The notes under the pieces: model-generated
The model's input: the letters and a program-made list of their open reading frames with translations, nothing else
Databases searched by the model: none
Told to the model about the DNA's origin: nothing
Assembly: GCA_964030785.1 (NCBI GenBank)
Contig: OZ034970.1
Span: 3,011,911 to 3,075,910 of the forward strand
Reading direction: 5' to 3'
DNA length: 64,000 nucleotides
From: Siderastrea siderea
Lineage: Eukaryota > Cnidaria > Anthozoa > Scleractinia > Rhizangiidae
In this document: one piece after another, positions 34,931 through 45,703 of the stretch
How positions within the stretch are numbered: the stretch's first letter is position 1
Layout: every line of letters begins with the position of its first letter
Program-made: the position numbers and the translations under genes

Positions 34931-35601
34931 GTCTCGTACCCAAAAAGTCTTCTTTGCATTGTTCAAGCCATGAAAGCAGTGATGTATTTTACAATCTATA
35001 TGCTAAAAATGACTTCAGTGTCATTTTTTCACCCCTCGGTGGTCACAGTGAAAAGGGTCTGAGGAAATCATTGATGAAAGGAAAATTTGTCCTTACAGCC
35101 ACCGGTACATCATGTAACATTTGCAACAGATAGAGTCGATAAGAAATATTACAATAAAGGACATCAACGAGATGATACTGTATAGTATTAGACCGTATTA
35201 AATCCGTGGAAACGCAGAATTATTGGATGATTTTCTCCTGAGCCTACCCTCCTTAGGATGATTGAGGCGTATACCATCCCTCCCCTCATGAAACGTAAAG
35301 TGATAGCCACATGCAAAATATGGCGACCGCCTGTACTTGATTCAAGAAATATTTGAACCATTGTGTATTTTCTACAGCCCCAAATTTTTACCGGCCACTG
35401 CGGATTCAAGGGTGTCTTGAAGGTAACGCTGAGATATGGTGTATTGATTCTGCTGCAATCGGAAGACAAATCAAGACGAATTTTTGCTGTTGACACGTCA
35501 GCTGTGAGACAATCAGGGACAGCTTTATTTAAAATCTGTTTTAATTGAATGCGGACAGGCTTCTTACCAGGGAAGGAGGGGTACATTTTGTTCAACTCCT
35601 G
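34931..35601. other. Upstream region of the glycosyltransferase gene
   Basis: No recognised gene. A 166-codon minus-strand ORF (35188-35688) overlaps the start of the glycosyltransferase but has no recognisable domain. Confidence 0.4.
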
Positions 35602-38287
35602 ATGAGTTGGTCTTGGATTTTGAGGCGAGCCTTTCGAGTTCGCTCGTTCAAAAGAACCTTTATATTTCTCGTCGTTATCCTTATCCAATTATGGTTGGCA
35701 ATTCCGGTACTGTTTAGTCAGCGAGGTCACAAATGGCCCCAAGAGTTTAACGTCGTTTTCCCGGAAAATTTCGAAGCGCCGTTTGTTCCTCTTGTGATTT
35801 TCAGCTCCTACAGGCCTCGATATTTGGAAAGAACGTTGGAGTCCATTGCTTCATCTGGTAGTATTGTGCCAAGTACCCCATGTTTGTTTATATTACATCA
35901 CACCAAAGCCTCTACTATGGAAGACATTAATGAGACATATAAAGTACTGGGAAAAATCACATTCTGTAGAAAGCTTGTGTGGACATTTGGAAATGAGGAG
36001 GAGGAAAGGACTCCAGAAGTACTAAAAGCTCATTGGTGGAACACGATGAAGAAAGTGTTTGATGAACAAGGTAACATGAATACCTTTAACCCTTTAAACC
36101 CCAAAAGTGACATGAATCTAATTCTATTAACATATTTGTATAGTTCCAGAAAATATCCATAGCTCCCCCACAGATGGTTTGTCACTTTGCAGCCCCCACC
36201 CTTATGGAAATTCCAGTTTAGCTTCTTACTTTCCTTTAAATATTTTGGCCTTTGAGACCCCCCACCCCCTAGGAAATTCCAATGACCATCCATGGGGAGG
36301 GATATGGATATTTTCTGGAACCACACATTATCACAACTTGATCAAACATGTGGGTTGTGAGAATAAAGAAAATGATCACAGAATATTAATTCTCTCAACT
36401 ATTACCATAATCGTATATGGAGAATGGTGAGGAGAACATCCATATTGATATTGGAGCTTAAAGATTGAAAGCGGTGAGGACAAAAATTGGGCTTGAGCCT
36501 CTACACTCTCGCTGCTCATGGACCCCAGTATACTGAAATCCCAAATATAACAAAGTACCGATTGGGAAATTATGTTTGTGATAACAGGGATTTGTTATAA
36601 TCAAATTTGTGGGAAAATGAACAAAATCTTTGTAATATTCAGGTTTGGTAAATAATTGTTTTGCCAGAAATATTACACAGAGTTATGTTGCACCCCTCGG
36701 CATTCAGTTTAATGACCTTTAATTGTGCAATTACTAACCAGATTTGAATGTTTAAATAAACTTTGTGATATGGGTTCTGCATGCATGTCTGATGATCTGT
36801 TATGTTCGGTTGCGTGATGATGTCTATTCGTTATATGAAATAAACTTTTAAGTTTGCATTTACAGATTGTGTTCCTTGTATTGGAGATTGCGTTATACCA
36901 GGATTCATTAAACTGGGGTTCTGTTCCATACCTTTTGCTGTAACTTAAGCCTGGCTGAAGGATATCGTTCATTGTAGCAGGGACTGCATTATACTGGGGT
37001 TTTACTAAGTTAGGCCTGTTTCAGGCACTGTACCTCTCCTGCAGCATACCAGATGTCTTCTAAAAGGCAGCAATGGTGTAGTGTCTAAATAAATTGCAAT
37101 GTGTTTCAGAATCAGTAAAATAATTTTTGTAATACTGGGAAAAATTATGTTTAAGAACACAACCATTTGGGGAGAAAGGGGAGGAGGGTTGAACATTGGT
37201 AAACAGTGCCACTTGTGTCATTTTTTTTGTGATCATAACCCACATGCAGAATCCCCTCAAACCTTGCTCTTTTAGAACTTGCAGATGTCCTTCAAGCTGT
37301 AGACCATCTTTTAGTGGCATTAGACCTCCTTTTCAAAATACTTGCCTAATTTCTGTCATATATACGTTCTGTGCCATAAAGTTTTAAATTGGACGTGGAC
37401 TCATGTATGTGAAGACTGTCAGAGTGGAGTAACTTTTATTATATTGATATCCCCTGCATTACTTATTTATTTATTTACTTATTTATTTGTCCAAAGATGC
37501 CTTCCAGTTAAAGCACAATGAAACCTTTACTGGGGATGTGCTATTTGTTGAAGATGACATAGTGGTTGCACCAGATTTCATGGAAGTCATGTGGTTTTCC
37601 CTTCTTGTCAAGAACTCAGTTCCCAACATCCACTTCAGCACTCTGCAAGGTGTAGGAGAGGAGAATTTGGTAGATCATCAGCCAGATGCATTTGTTGTCA
37701 GTCAAGTACCCCTTGTCCATAGCATAGGCTATGCATTTAACTCTTCCATGTGGGAGTACATAAAAACATTTCAGCAAGATGCATTGGGTCATGCAGAAAA
37801 TGACTGGCCACTCTATCTAGGCTTGATGTTGCTGTACAACCGAAACACAACTGTCTTTAGGATTGTATCTCCAACCATAAGTCGTATCTGGCATGTTGGC
37901 GATAATGACTTGGGTTCCACTGGTAATTCACTACAAAGCACTGTTTACAAGCCTGACGCACTTCCTCCCTGGAAACGTGCTCGGGAGCAAAGATACTTAA
38001 ATCGACACAAGGCAAATGTTTTGCCTGGAGTGAGGGATATGCATGGCAGGTTGTGCCACCCGTGTGAAATGGAGTTAAAGATGTACAAGTTTTCCGGGGG
38101 GAGCTATAATTGTCGTTGCCTGTGTCCAACAAGCAACATACGAAAATATGTCAACTGGCAACTGTCTGCATTTTCAGCAAATGTCAATCCAGGAATGCAC
38201 TGCACACTTGTATCACATTTAATGAGCATGGTTCTGTTTGTCTTTGTCGGTATATTTTTGTTTGGATATCTGATGTCATCACGTTGA
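35602..38287 (+). CDS. MGAT2-like (GT16) beta-1,2-N-acetylglucosaminyltransferase, two exons (419 aa)
   Basis: Exons 35602-36070 (donor CAAG|GTAACA) and 37497-38287 (acceptor CCAAAG) join in phase 1 to give 420 codons. The protein is type II Golgi-like: MSWSWILRRAFRVRSFKR is followed by the hydrophobic TFIFLVVILIQLWLAIPVLF (residues ~19-38). Family landmarks matching MGAT2 are VIFSSYRPRYLERTLESI, KAHWWNTMKKVF, the metal-binding LFVEDDIVVAPDF (MGAT2 has LEED), GHAENDWPLYL, and RIWHVGD (MGAT2 RIFHAGD). MGAT2 adds GlcNAc to the alpha-1,6-mannose arm of N-glycans. The exact acceptor here is not established, because the cysteine pattern and N-terminus differ. After a Cys-rich stretch (CHPCE...CRCLCP) comes a second hydrophobic segment (about residues 393-415), which is unusual for the family. 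The start at 35602 is the first ATG in this frame. The intron contains a MITE (36143-36321). Confidence 0.85.
36143..36321. mobile_element. Inverted-repeat MITE in the glycosyltransferase intron
   Basis: GTTCCAGAAAATATCCATAG at the left is inverted at the right (reverse complement GTTCCAGAAAATATCCATAT), continuing into CCCTCCCC/CTCCCCC. It is 179 bp, non-coding, with inner GGAAATTCC copies. Confidence 0.8.
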
Positions 38288-40608
38288 TGTTGCCAGAATT
38301 CAAGGCCTGTAACATTAACAAGTTTGTCTTGTGTGAATATGTGGGCAGCACAGAACAGTCAGAAAAAGATTATTTCCATTGGATAAACAATCTGAGTGGA
38401 AGACATCTTTGGAATCAACTTGGAAAAGTTGTTTGTATGATGACTGTTTTATCAATGAGTTGAAGTACAGGAATAACAAGCATTATTTCTACCTTTTTAC
38501 TTCCGAGCATCTGAGAGATTATTCAAAGAACACTGCCACATGACTGGCAGATTGACCTTAGACGTATTTCAAGACATAATTGTGCTATTGAAAATAGTTT
38601 TCTTTAGAGTCATTATAAAAAAATTACTTCTGAACCTGGTTATTAATTCGAAGATAATTTATATTTTAAAGCCAGGAAAGTCCTGGCTGAAGGATGAATA
38701 TTTCACAGTAAACTGTAGGATCAATTCCCACTCAGGACAAGTGTTGGAAGTTGTCTTCCACAGTTTAGTGAAATACTCATTTCTTTGTTTATTAATTCAT
38801 ACAGCAAAATTGGACAAATGAAATCCACACTGCTCTGACAGCAGAACAAAAAAGTGAATATTTTGAGATTTTAATTTCACTCTCAAAATGAGTTTTATTT
38901 CAGAAAAGAAAAGATTTAAGTTATCCTTAACTGACCATGTTGCCATGACAATTTCCAAAACTGGCTACCAATAGTATTATTCAAAAGCAAATCTGCACCA
39001 GTGTGTGCTTTGTTGTAAAATCAAAAGCTGTTCAGTCTTTTTAAATTTATCCCTTAAACAAAAATTTGCTAGGAGAAGATAAGTCTATGCTTTTTGAGAC
39101 CAGGTGTGCAAACCTCAACTGTGCTTTTAATTTTCTCTCTTCACCCTTGATAAATAAGTGTGTTTGACAACGTAACATCAATCACAATTTGATATTGCAA
39201 ATTTTCTTCCATAGGATTAGTCAGAAGGCACATTTGATTTACTAAAGCCTTGTTTCCTTTAAGACTGTAGAAATGTGAGGATTATTATCTAAGAGTTCAT
39301 GTTCAAAGGAAAATTGCAGTGATGAGCTTAGCCTTTTTTCTTATCCTGTGTGGCAGGTGCTTGAAAGGGAAGGAGATGGGAGATTTACAAATGCAGAGTG
39401 CAAGGAAATGGCGTTATTCCTTCGCAGCTGCATCTTTTGCTTCAAACTCATGAATACTCCCTCCTCCTTTCCTTTAACTCTTAAACGCCTAACAGTGACG
39501 AAACTGAAATTTCTCTTTACATCATCACTCCTTGTTCAAACATTCAAGTGACAAGAATTGAGGAAATGATTACCAAGAATAAGACAAGTTCTCCTTTCTA
39601 GTTCCCTAAGACATGTATGGACAACAGTTTGGAGAGTATGCATTTTTATCAGGGCTTAAAGGCTTAAGTAGCAGGCATGTAGGCTCGGGCATACTCACCT
39701 AGGGCTTTTATGATGGTCTCTATTTTCATCGTTTCAGAAATTATTATGTGAAAGTGTGTTCCAAGAAAAATTAGAAATATTTTAAAACAAGAATGGTGTT
39801 GAAAGCTACCAAAATGAATAATATATTATTCTAGTAGAAGTTCTAATAGAAATTCAAAGTAAATTTACTATATTTCTTAGGTTTTGAAATCTTGTATTTG
39901 ACTTCATTTACTTATTAAAAGTTGAATTTTCATTTCTAAGCCTGGTGGTTGAAAAGGATGGCCACAAAAATAAACCACTTCTTGGATTCTCGGTACTAGC
40001 CCCCCCTCCCCCCCCCCTCCCGCTCCCTCCCTCCCCAAACCGGAAAACATCCCCATTTGCACATGCAAGAATCATTTGAGCAAGTGCGTAATTTGTGTCC
40101 AAGAAGCAAAAAGAAAAGTTTTGGAACCATTTTTCCACAGCAGTTGTTATGGTTTTATGGGCACTGTGCAAACTTGGAAGCATCTTGAGAAGCAAATGGT
40201 TCCACGTTTCTGAGGGGCCTTGATATCTTGCTTGGGTAGGCGTCAAGTAAAGTTACAGGTCAGTTTATTTATTTTTTGTTACCGATATTTGTATGGCGTA
40301 ACACACAATTTGCAGACACAGTTTGAAATCACCAACTCCCTGCAAACGTCTCAGAATTTTCAAATTTAATGACCTGTATCTGCGTTTTTTGACACAAGTC
40401 TTTTTAGATTTTCTTCACTGTTTATTCACAAAGGGTGCAATTAATAGACAATGTCACCATATACTGTTGATTTATTTTCGTGTTTGAATTCCAGTTGTTT
40501 AGCAGACACATAAAGACGTATTATTATTTTCAGCCAGTGTAAATTTTTATTTCCTGTAAATTTTAGAAATTTTCATCACTTGCAATATTAGTCTTTGCTC
40601 GTACAACC
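38288..40608. other. 3' flank of the glycosyltransferase gene and intergenic DNA
   Basis: Likely begins with the 3'UTR. A canonical AATAAA close to the stop was not found. C-rich runs lie at about 40002-40035. ORFs at 38110-38463, 38540-38821 and 39908-40246 have no recognisable domains. Confidence 0.45.
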
Positions 40609-41085
40609 TTAACCCTATTCAGACCGGGCTTTTTTCGGTCTTGTGGGACCGGGGAGGGGGTGGATTCCGCCCCAATCTCTTAACTCCGAGAATATTAAAG
40701 CTATGACAACGAAACTTAAAGGACTGATAATGCGTCCAGAAGTGTTTCCATTGAGGTCCACAACGTCGGCTGATGGCGTCTTATGACGTCACAATAACGT
40801 TTTGTTCTTAAACGGCGGCCATCTTGGATCCGCCATCTTGGATTTCTTGATTTTTCCAAAGCTTTCAAAAACCGCCAAAATTGATCAAGAACTGATCAAA
40901 ATCAATAAATAACACGGTAACGTCAAACTTGATAGACAAGGACTTGCCATACCAATTATTCCCAGATAAATTTTAAGAAAAGTCACCAAGTTTAGTGGCT
41001 TTAGCTTGCTTATTAAAAAAGTTATAAACGTTCAAAGTCCGTGCGGGCAGAATCCCCCTCCCTCCCCCGGTCTGAATAGGGTTAA
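40609..41085. mobile_element. TTAA-flanked non-autonomous element, family D (piggyBac-type CCCT ends)
   Basis: The 20-bp perfect TIR TTAACCCTATTCAGACCGGG is present at both ends in inverse orientation, with TTAA at 40609-40612 and 41082-41085. TTAACCCT is the classic piggyBac terminus. The 477-bp interior has no ORF and contains the direct repeat CCATCTTGGAT. Confidence 0.9.
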
Positions 41086-41435
41086 AAAAGGTCTTGAAAT
41101 TTGACAGTTGTGTACCCAACCACCCATCCGTTTCTTTCCTCGGCTACATCTGGGCTCGGAAAGCCCTTAAATTGAAATATGCACAATCTCATTTTGTCGA
41201 CTCATTTTAGTTAACTATTTTGTACTCTTGTTGTCCACTGTATTTGTACATTTATTCTTTAATCCTTAAAAATTTTGTCTAGTGCTTTAAATCTACTTGA
41301 ACAGTTCTTGAACTGTTGTTTGTTGAAAACTCAGAACCGTACCATTGCTGCCGAACTCGGCAGCTCCAAGTCTCCCGGAGCTCAAGTCAACCGGAAGTGT
41401 TTGTCCATGATGCCCCATACTGACCTAGATCTCGG
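41086..41435. other. Intergenic, nothing recognised
   Basis: Short stretch between the TTAA element and the 3' end of the IQ-motif gene. The plus ORF at 41275-41544 is antisense to the terminal exon. Confidence 0.5.
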
Positions 41436-44400
41436 TCAAAGATTCATCGTTTGTAGGATTTCTAGCATGTCGTGTGCCATCTTCTCTTCAATCTTTTCAT
41501 TTTCTTGGCTGGCTGTTGAATGGCGTCTAGACCTAGGCTGCTGAAAAACAGAAAATAAGGAGCTCTGATGAGTGTTACAGAGAGATGGCGTGGTGGGGTA
41601 AATTAAGGTAAAGGTCATGTAAATTAAAGCAAAAAATAAGGGGGCTGGGTTAAGTTCGTAAACATTGTAAATAAAAAAATAACTCATGGCCCTACTCAAC
41701 ATCAATAGGTAATAATACGATTTTTCAAGTTCTATTGACTATATGTAAATTAAAATGTTTTGTGAGGTCATACAATGTCAGTGACGTGTCGGTTGTTTTC
41801 AGCTCAAAACGGGTGACTTTCGCAATGACATCTCATTTTACTACAACTACCAGAACTCATTTCGGCTTTCATTTCTCGGTTAAATTTTGTAATCATAGTA
41901 GGCCTGTGTCATCTATTTTAAGTATCATTTTGAAAACCAAAAAAAACACATACACCTCAGCTGAATAAGCCTGAGATTATTGATAAATAAACTAAATAAA
42001 AAGAAATTGCAATATTTAAAGAGGGTGGCACCAAGCTAACTCTAGTGTAATTAGGGTGGCCCTCTCAATCGAATTGAAATTTGGAAATGTTGGTTTATGA
42101 GGAGAGGGAAATACCGGAGTACCCGGGACAAAAATGGCTTTTTAGTGAAGCAGAGCTGTTTTAAAATGCCTGGCCAAGAAGGAAATGTTTCCAACTCGAA
42201 AATGTCGGGCAGACCTTTTCAAGTTCTCCTTTCGAGATTAGATTAAAATCAGTAAAAACTGATTGTGGGGCGTTTTTCCTTTGACATGACACTAAATATC
42301 GCATTTAATATCGCTCTCTTAGTGATCTAGAAACAACTGATGTGTGGCATGAATTGCTGTGATCGTTTTTTGTCACCACTAACGTTGAATTGCTCCTGCC
42401 AAACTTGTACCCAGTTCCATTCCCAATGTTCTTTGATGCAGGTCTTCAATAGCAACACTTCGCAAAGTTTAGTCTGCTTCAGTTGCACGTAACTAGGCAA
42501 AGCGTTTAAGGTTAAAAGACGTTAAATCATGCACCCTCTTGTGTTTTTTTGTTTTGTTTTGTTTTGTTTGTTTGTTTGTTTGCTTTTGTGCGAAATCGTG
42601 CCCGAATTCAGCAACGGTATGTATCGTCATCTCTGATCAGTTTCAGGTGAAGCGCCGTATATCCTTATATCATACGCGTTGTCTTTACCTTTCTTGAAGT
42701 CTTTTGGCAGTTATAGAAATGATCACATGAATTTTCCACCTACAAAAAGAAAATAAGATAAAATCAGCCGATCAGTGCCACATGATTTTGCTCCCAGAAT
42801 GAATTTTTAATTTGGTTTTGTTGTTTTGATCCCTGAAACCTCCCCTACTTTGGCTACGTTCATGAATTCACAGAAGAAGAATCTTCCCGCTACTGACGTT
42901 AGTTATGTTCTGAAGTGCATTGACTCCTTGGTCCATGCACGGATTATGCAAAGGAGGTTATCAGCTAGAAACTATCTAGCTTATAAGGGGGTGAGGGAGT
43001 ATTATCACAGATTATTGCGGCGCCAAAGGGTATGATTTTCCAGTTGTTTTGGTCTGACATAATTTACATTGTTATAGGTTTTGACCATTTTTGTCTGAAA
43101 TAGCTAGGGTTTGGCGTGTGTAAATCTATTCTGGTCTGGAATTGGGTATGGTTTTTAGAAGAATCTGCTTTCGTATTATTATGAGTACGTTTTGAGAAAT
43201 TTGTAGCATTTCTCGAACGTTTACTAAAACCGCAGCAGTTGCTGGGCAGGTCTGAAATAGGGTATCGAATTTAGAGTCAGGTCTGAAATAGGGTGGAGAA
43301 AACACACATATTTTTGTCTCAAATAGGGTAAGGGTTTCGCTGCACATCCCCACCCAAATTTTCGGTGGTATCCCGGGAATTTTGGACTACCTCTCGAGAT
43401 GTTTCGCTTATCTTAGAAAATTTTCTTTTGGGCAAACCAAATAGCCTTACCATTTACATTCTAACCAAAACTTCCCGGAATTTCTTGCAAATGGTAAACA
43501 CAGTCTTGCTACGAAAACCATTCTTAACCGCTCACTGTTCTGAGGAAACTAGCTTCAATTTGTGACAAAACGAGCAATTCCTTGTTTCGTGGTTGAATGG
43601 TGTCAATTCTATGCTTTAATACAATTATATTTTTAAAATATCTAGATCCCGATGGTTTTGGCCTAATCGAGCACCATTTCAAGTTCCCGTGTGAGTTTTG
43701 TGACATATACATACATAGCTGAACGGATTAATTACTATAGAGGAATTCTCTTTGGGTCTAGGAAAATCTTTGAGTTTGCAAGTTAGTGAGCACAAAAAGT
43801 GGGGGTGTGTCCGTGCATTATGCTCTCACAAAACACACCCATTCTTTGTGCGGCAAGCACTAGAAATTAATAAATTTTCTTAAACTGATAAGGTGGGGTG
43901 AAATGCAAAAGAAAAATGATTCATTTTGTACTAACTTGCTGAAGAAAAAATATGGTAGCTGTTTCTTGTCGGTCAGCTCTTTCCCTCATCTGCTGAACTC
44001 TTTTTCGGGCTACGTATCCTCGATAAGCTGAAACAGGAAAGCAACCAAGAAGGATGGAATATTCAGTAGCTTTCAGTTTGTCACCAGTGTGGGACCAAGC
44101 AAAATCTAACGGGAATCGAACCCATTAGAGCAAACAGTTAAGATTTCATTGCAACATACACTGTAAGCGTTTGTTAATTGTTTAGTTACAACCGCTTGAT
44201 CGTTTATTCAGGTTGGTTAGTTTATAGTAAGTTGCTTAGTTTCCAAAAGATTACGGCTTACCTGATTGGAGGAAAATGACTGCCCGTAGTTTGGTTTGGT
44301 CGCTTCCTGTTGATAAAGAGATGTAGGCATTGATAAGGTTTTCTCATTTTTCTCATCGTCAAATAAGGTGTTCAACATTTTTCGATTTTTCTTGGCCGCC

Positions 44401-45703
44401 TTTAACAGAAAACCGCCAGCTTTTTGTACTGTACAGTAATTCACTATCACTAGCCTGCATGTATTATAACAGGTTATCACCACAAGTCGAACGGATTCTA
44501 TAAAACAACTGCTAACAAGTCTTGACATTCAAGATTTCGAGCCACTTTAAATTATGAAAGAGAAAGATGGCAATTTCTTAGTTAGGTCAAGAAATAGGAA
44601 GGCTATATCGCTCAGCGTGTGAATAGCGTGGGATAGAGTGCAGTAAAAAATCTGAGACCCGACGGGAATCGAACCCATGAAGGTTCCGTACGCCGGTCGA
44701 ATGCTCAAACAACAGAGCTACTTGCAGACTCTAGGTCATATTTATACACGTTAGGAGCATTTCACACGTCCAGTGTGATGATAAAGAAATACGTTAAAGG
44801 TGGACATTTACTGTTACGTTGTCAGTGTCCACGTTAAAATCTTATCCGGTGCAAGGGAGTATAAATTTTTGGCCCAAATATTAATCCACGTTTGTTTTGA
44901 AAACCAATTTTCACGGCCAAAGGTCGAATTATTTTGGCGAATTGGGATTAAAACAAACAAACCATCACTCAAACATACATACATACTTTGTAAAACGTCC
45001 CCTTAGGGGTCTGTTTAAGAAAAACCTAAAAAAATCCTTAATTTGTAAACAAGTCATTTCCAGAACCGATCGCAAATAGAGTATTTTTCTTTCGTTACGT
45101 CGCTGGCAGATTGTAGAGGCCATGTTGAATTTTTCTGATTTTTAAAAGTTATCTTGTTAAAAGAAGAAACCCATTGAAATTTCTGAATAGAGTAGCTCAA
45201 ATTTAGTAACATTTGGGCGTCATTTCTTGTAAAGCCGGGTGTAAAAATATTAAGGTATGTTCACTGAATTTCAAGATTGTTTAGGGCGTTTACATAAGTG
45301 GACTCTGCGAAGATACCGAGTATGAAGACTGATATGTGAACCATCGTGTAGAAATTTCCGCTAAAAAATTGAAATTCGCTGAGCAATATTTTCCCGGTCT
45401 ATGCAAGACATATATCTCATATTTGCAAATTTTGTTTAAATCAAGGTAGAGTTTTCGCTAGTACCGACCTGGTTATGTGGTATCCATCGTATTAAAGACA
45501 GAATTTTTAAAAAAATTTAGAGAAAACTAGTAAGCGTATGGACTACTTATGCTATTCCATGATCTCTCATGTTTTCAAAATTAAAACGAAGCTTTAAAAC
45601 GTAGCTTGGACCTTGGAAAACTACCTTAAAATGCTTCTTTCTCTGACATGCTATAAAATGAAGACTACTTACGTATCTGTCGTAACAAATCTTTGCTTTC
45701 CAT
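41436..45703 (-). CDS. Small IQ-motif protein, partly resolved model
   Basis: Minus-strand exons: 45703-45673 (starts MESKDLLRQI), 44428-44262 (QKAGGFLLKAAKKNRKMLN), 44027-43936 (YRGYVARKRVQQMRERADRQ), 42739-42689 (VENSCDHFYNCQKTSRK), 41540-41436 (QPRSRRHSTASQ to EILQTMNL and stop). All have GT/AG borders. The first two join in phase 1 and the last three in phase 0. The junction between 44262 (phase 0) and 44027 (needs phase 1) does not fit, so a short exon or another border is missing there; a tRNA-like SINE lies in that gap. The exon at 44027 holds an IQ-type helix (AYRGYVARKRVQQ), a calmodulin-binding motif, followed by a charged helix. The family is not recognised. The gene is small (about 150 residues seen). 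Confidence 0.55.
43031..43380. repeat. Interspersed repeat with GTCTGAAATAGGG copies
   Basis: GGTCTGAAATAGGGT or close variants occur at about 43250 and 43280, with related GTCTGAAATAGC and GTCTCAAATAGGG nearby. Such short direct repeats are typical of the subterminal part of a DNA transposon. The ends were not resolved. Confidence 0.45.
44075..44135 (-). mobile_element. tRNA-derived SINE fragment
   Basis: On the minus strand it contains ATGGGTTCGATTCCCGTTAG (B box) in the gap where the IQ-gene splice model fails. Confidence 0.5.
44654..44731 (-). mobile_element. tRNA-like SINE head or pseudo-tRNA
   Basis: The minus strand has AAGTAGCTCTGTTGTTTGAG (A-box-like) and, ~40 bp later, GGGTTCGATTCCCGTCGGG (B box and T arm). 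The acceptor stem pairs poorly, so a SINE or pseudogene is favoured over a functional tRNA. Confidence 0.6.

Noticed and set aside
37857..38132. 91-aa minus-strand ORF
   Set aside because: Shadow of glycosyltransferase exon 2.
44654..44731. Functional tRNA gene on the minus strand
   Set aside because: The B box is good but acceptor-stem pairing is poor, and a similar B box recurs nearby, so a SINE/pseudo-tRNA is likelier.
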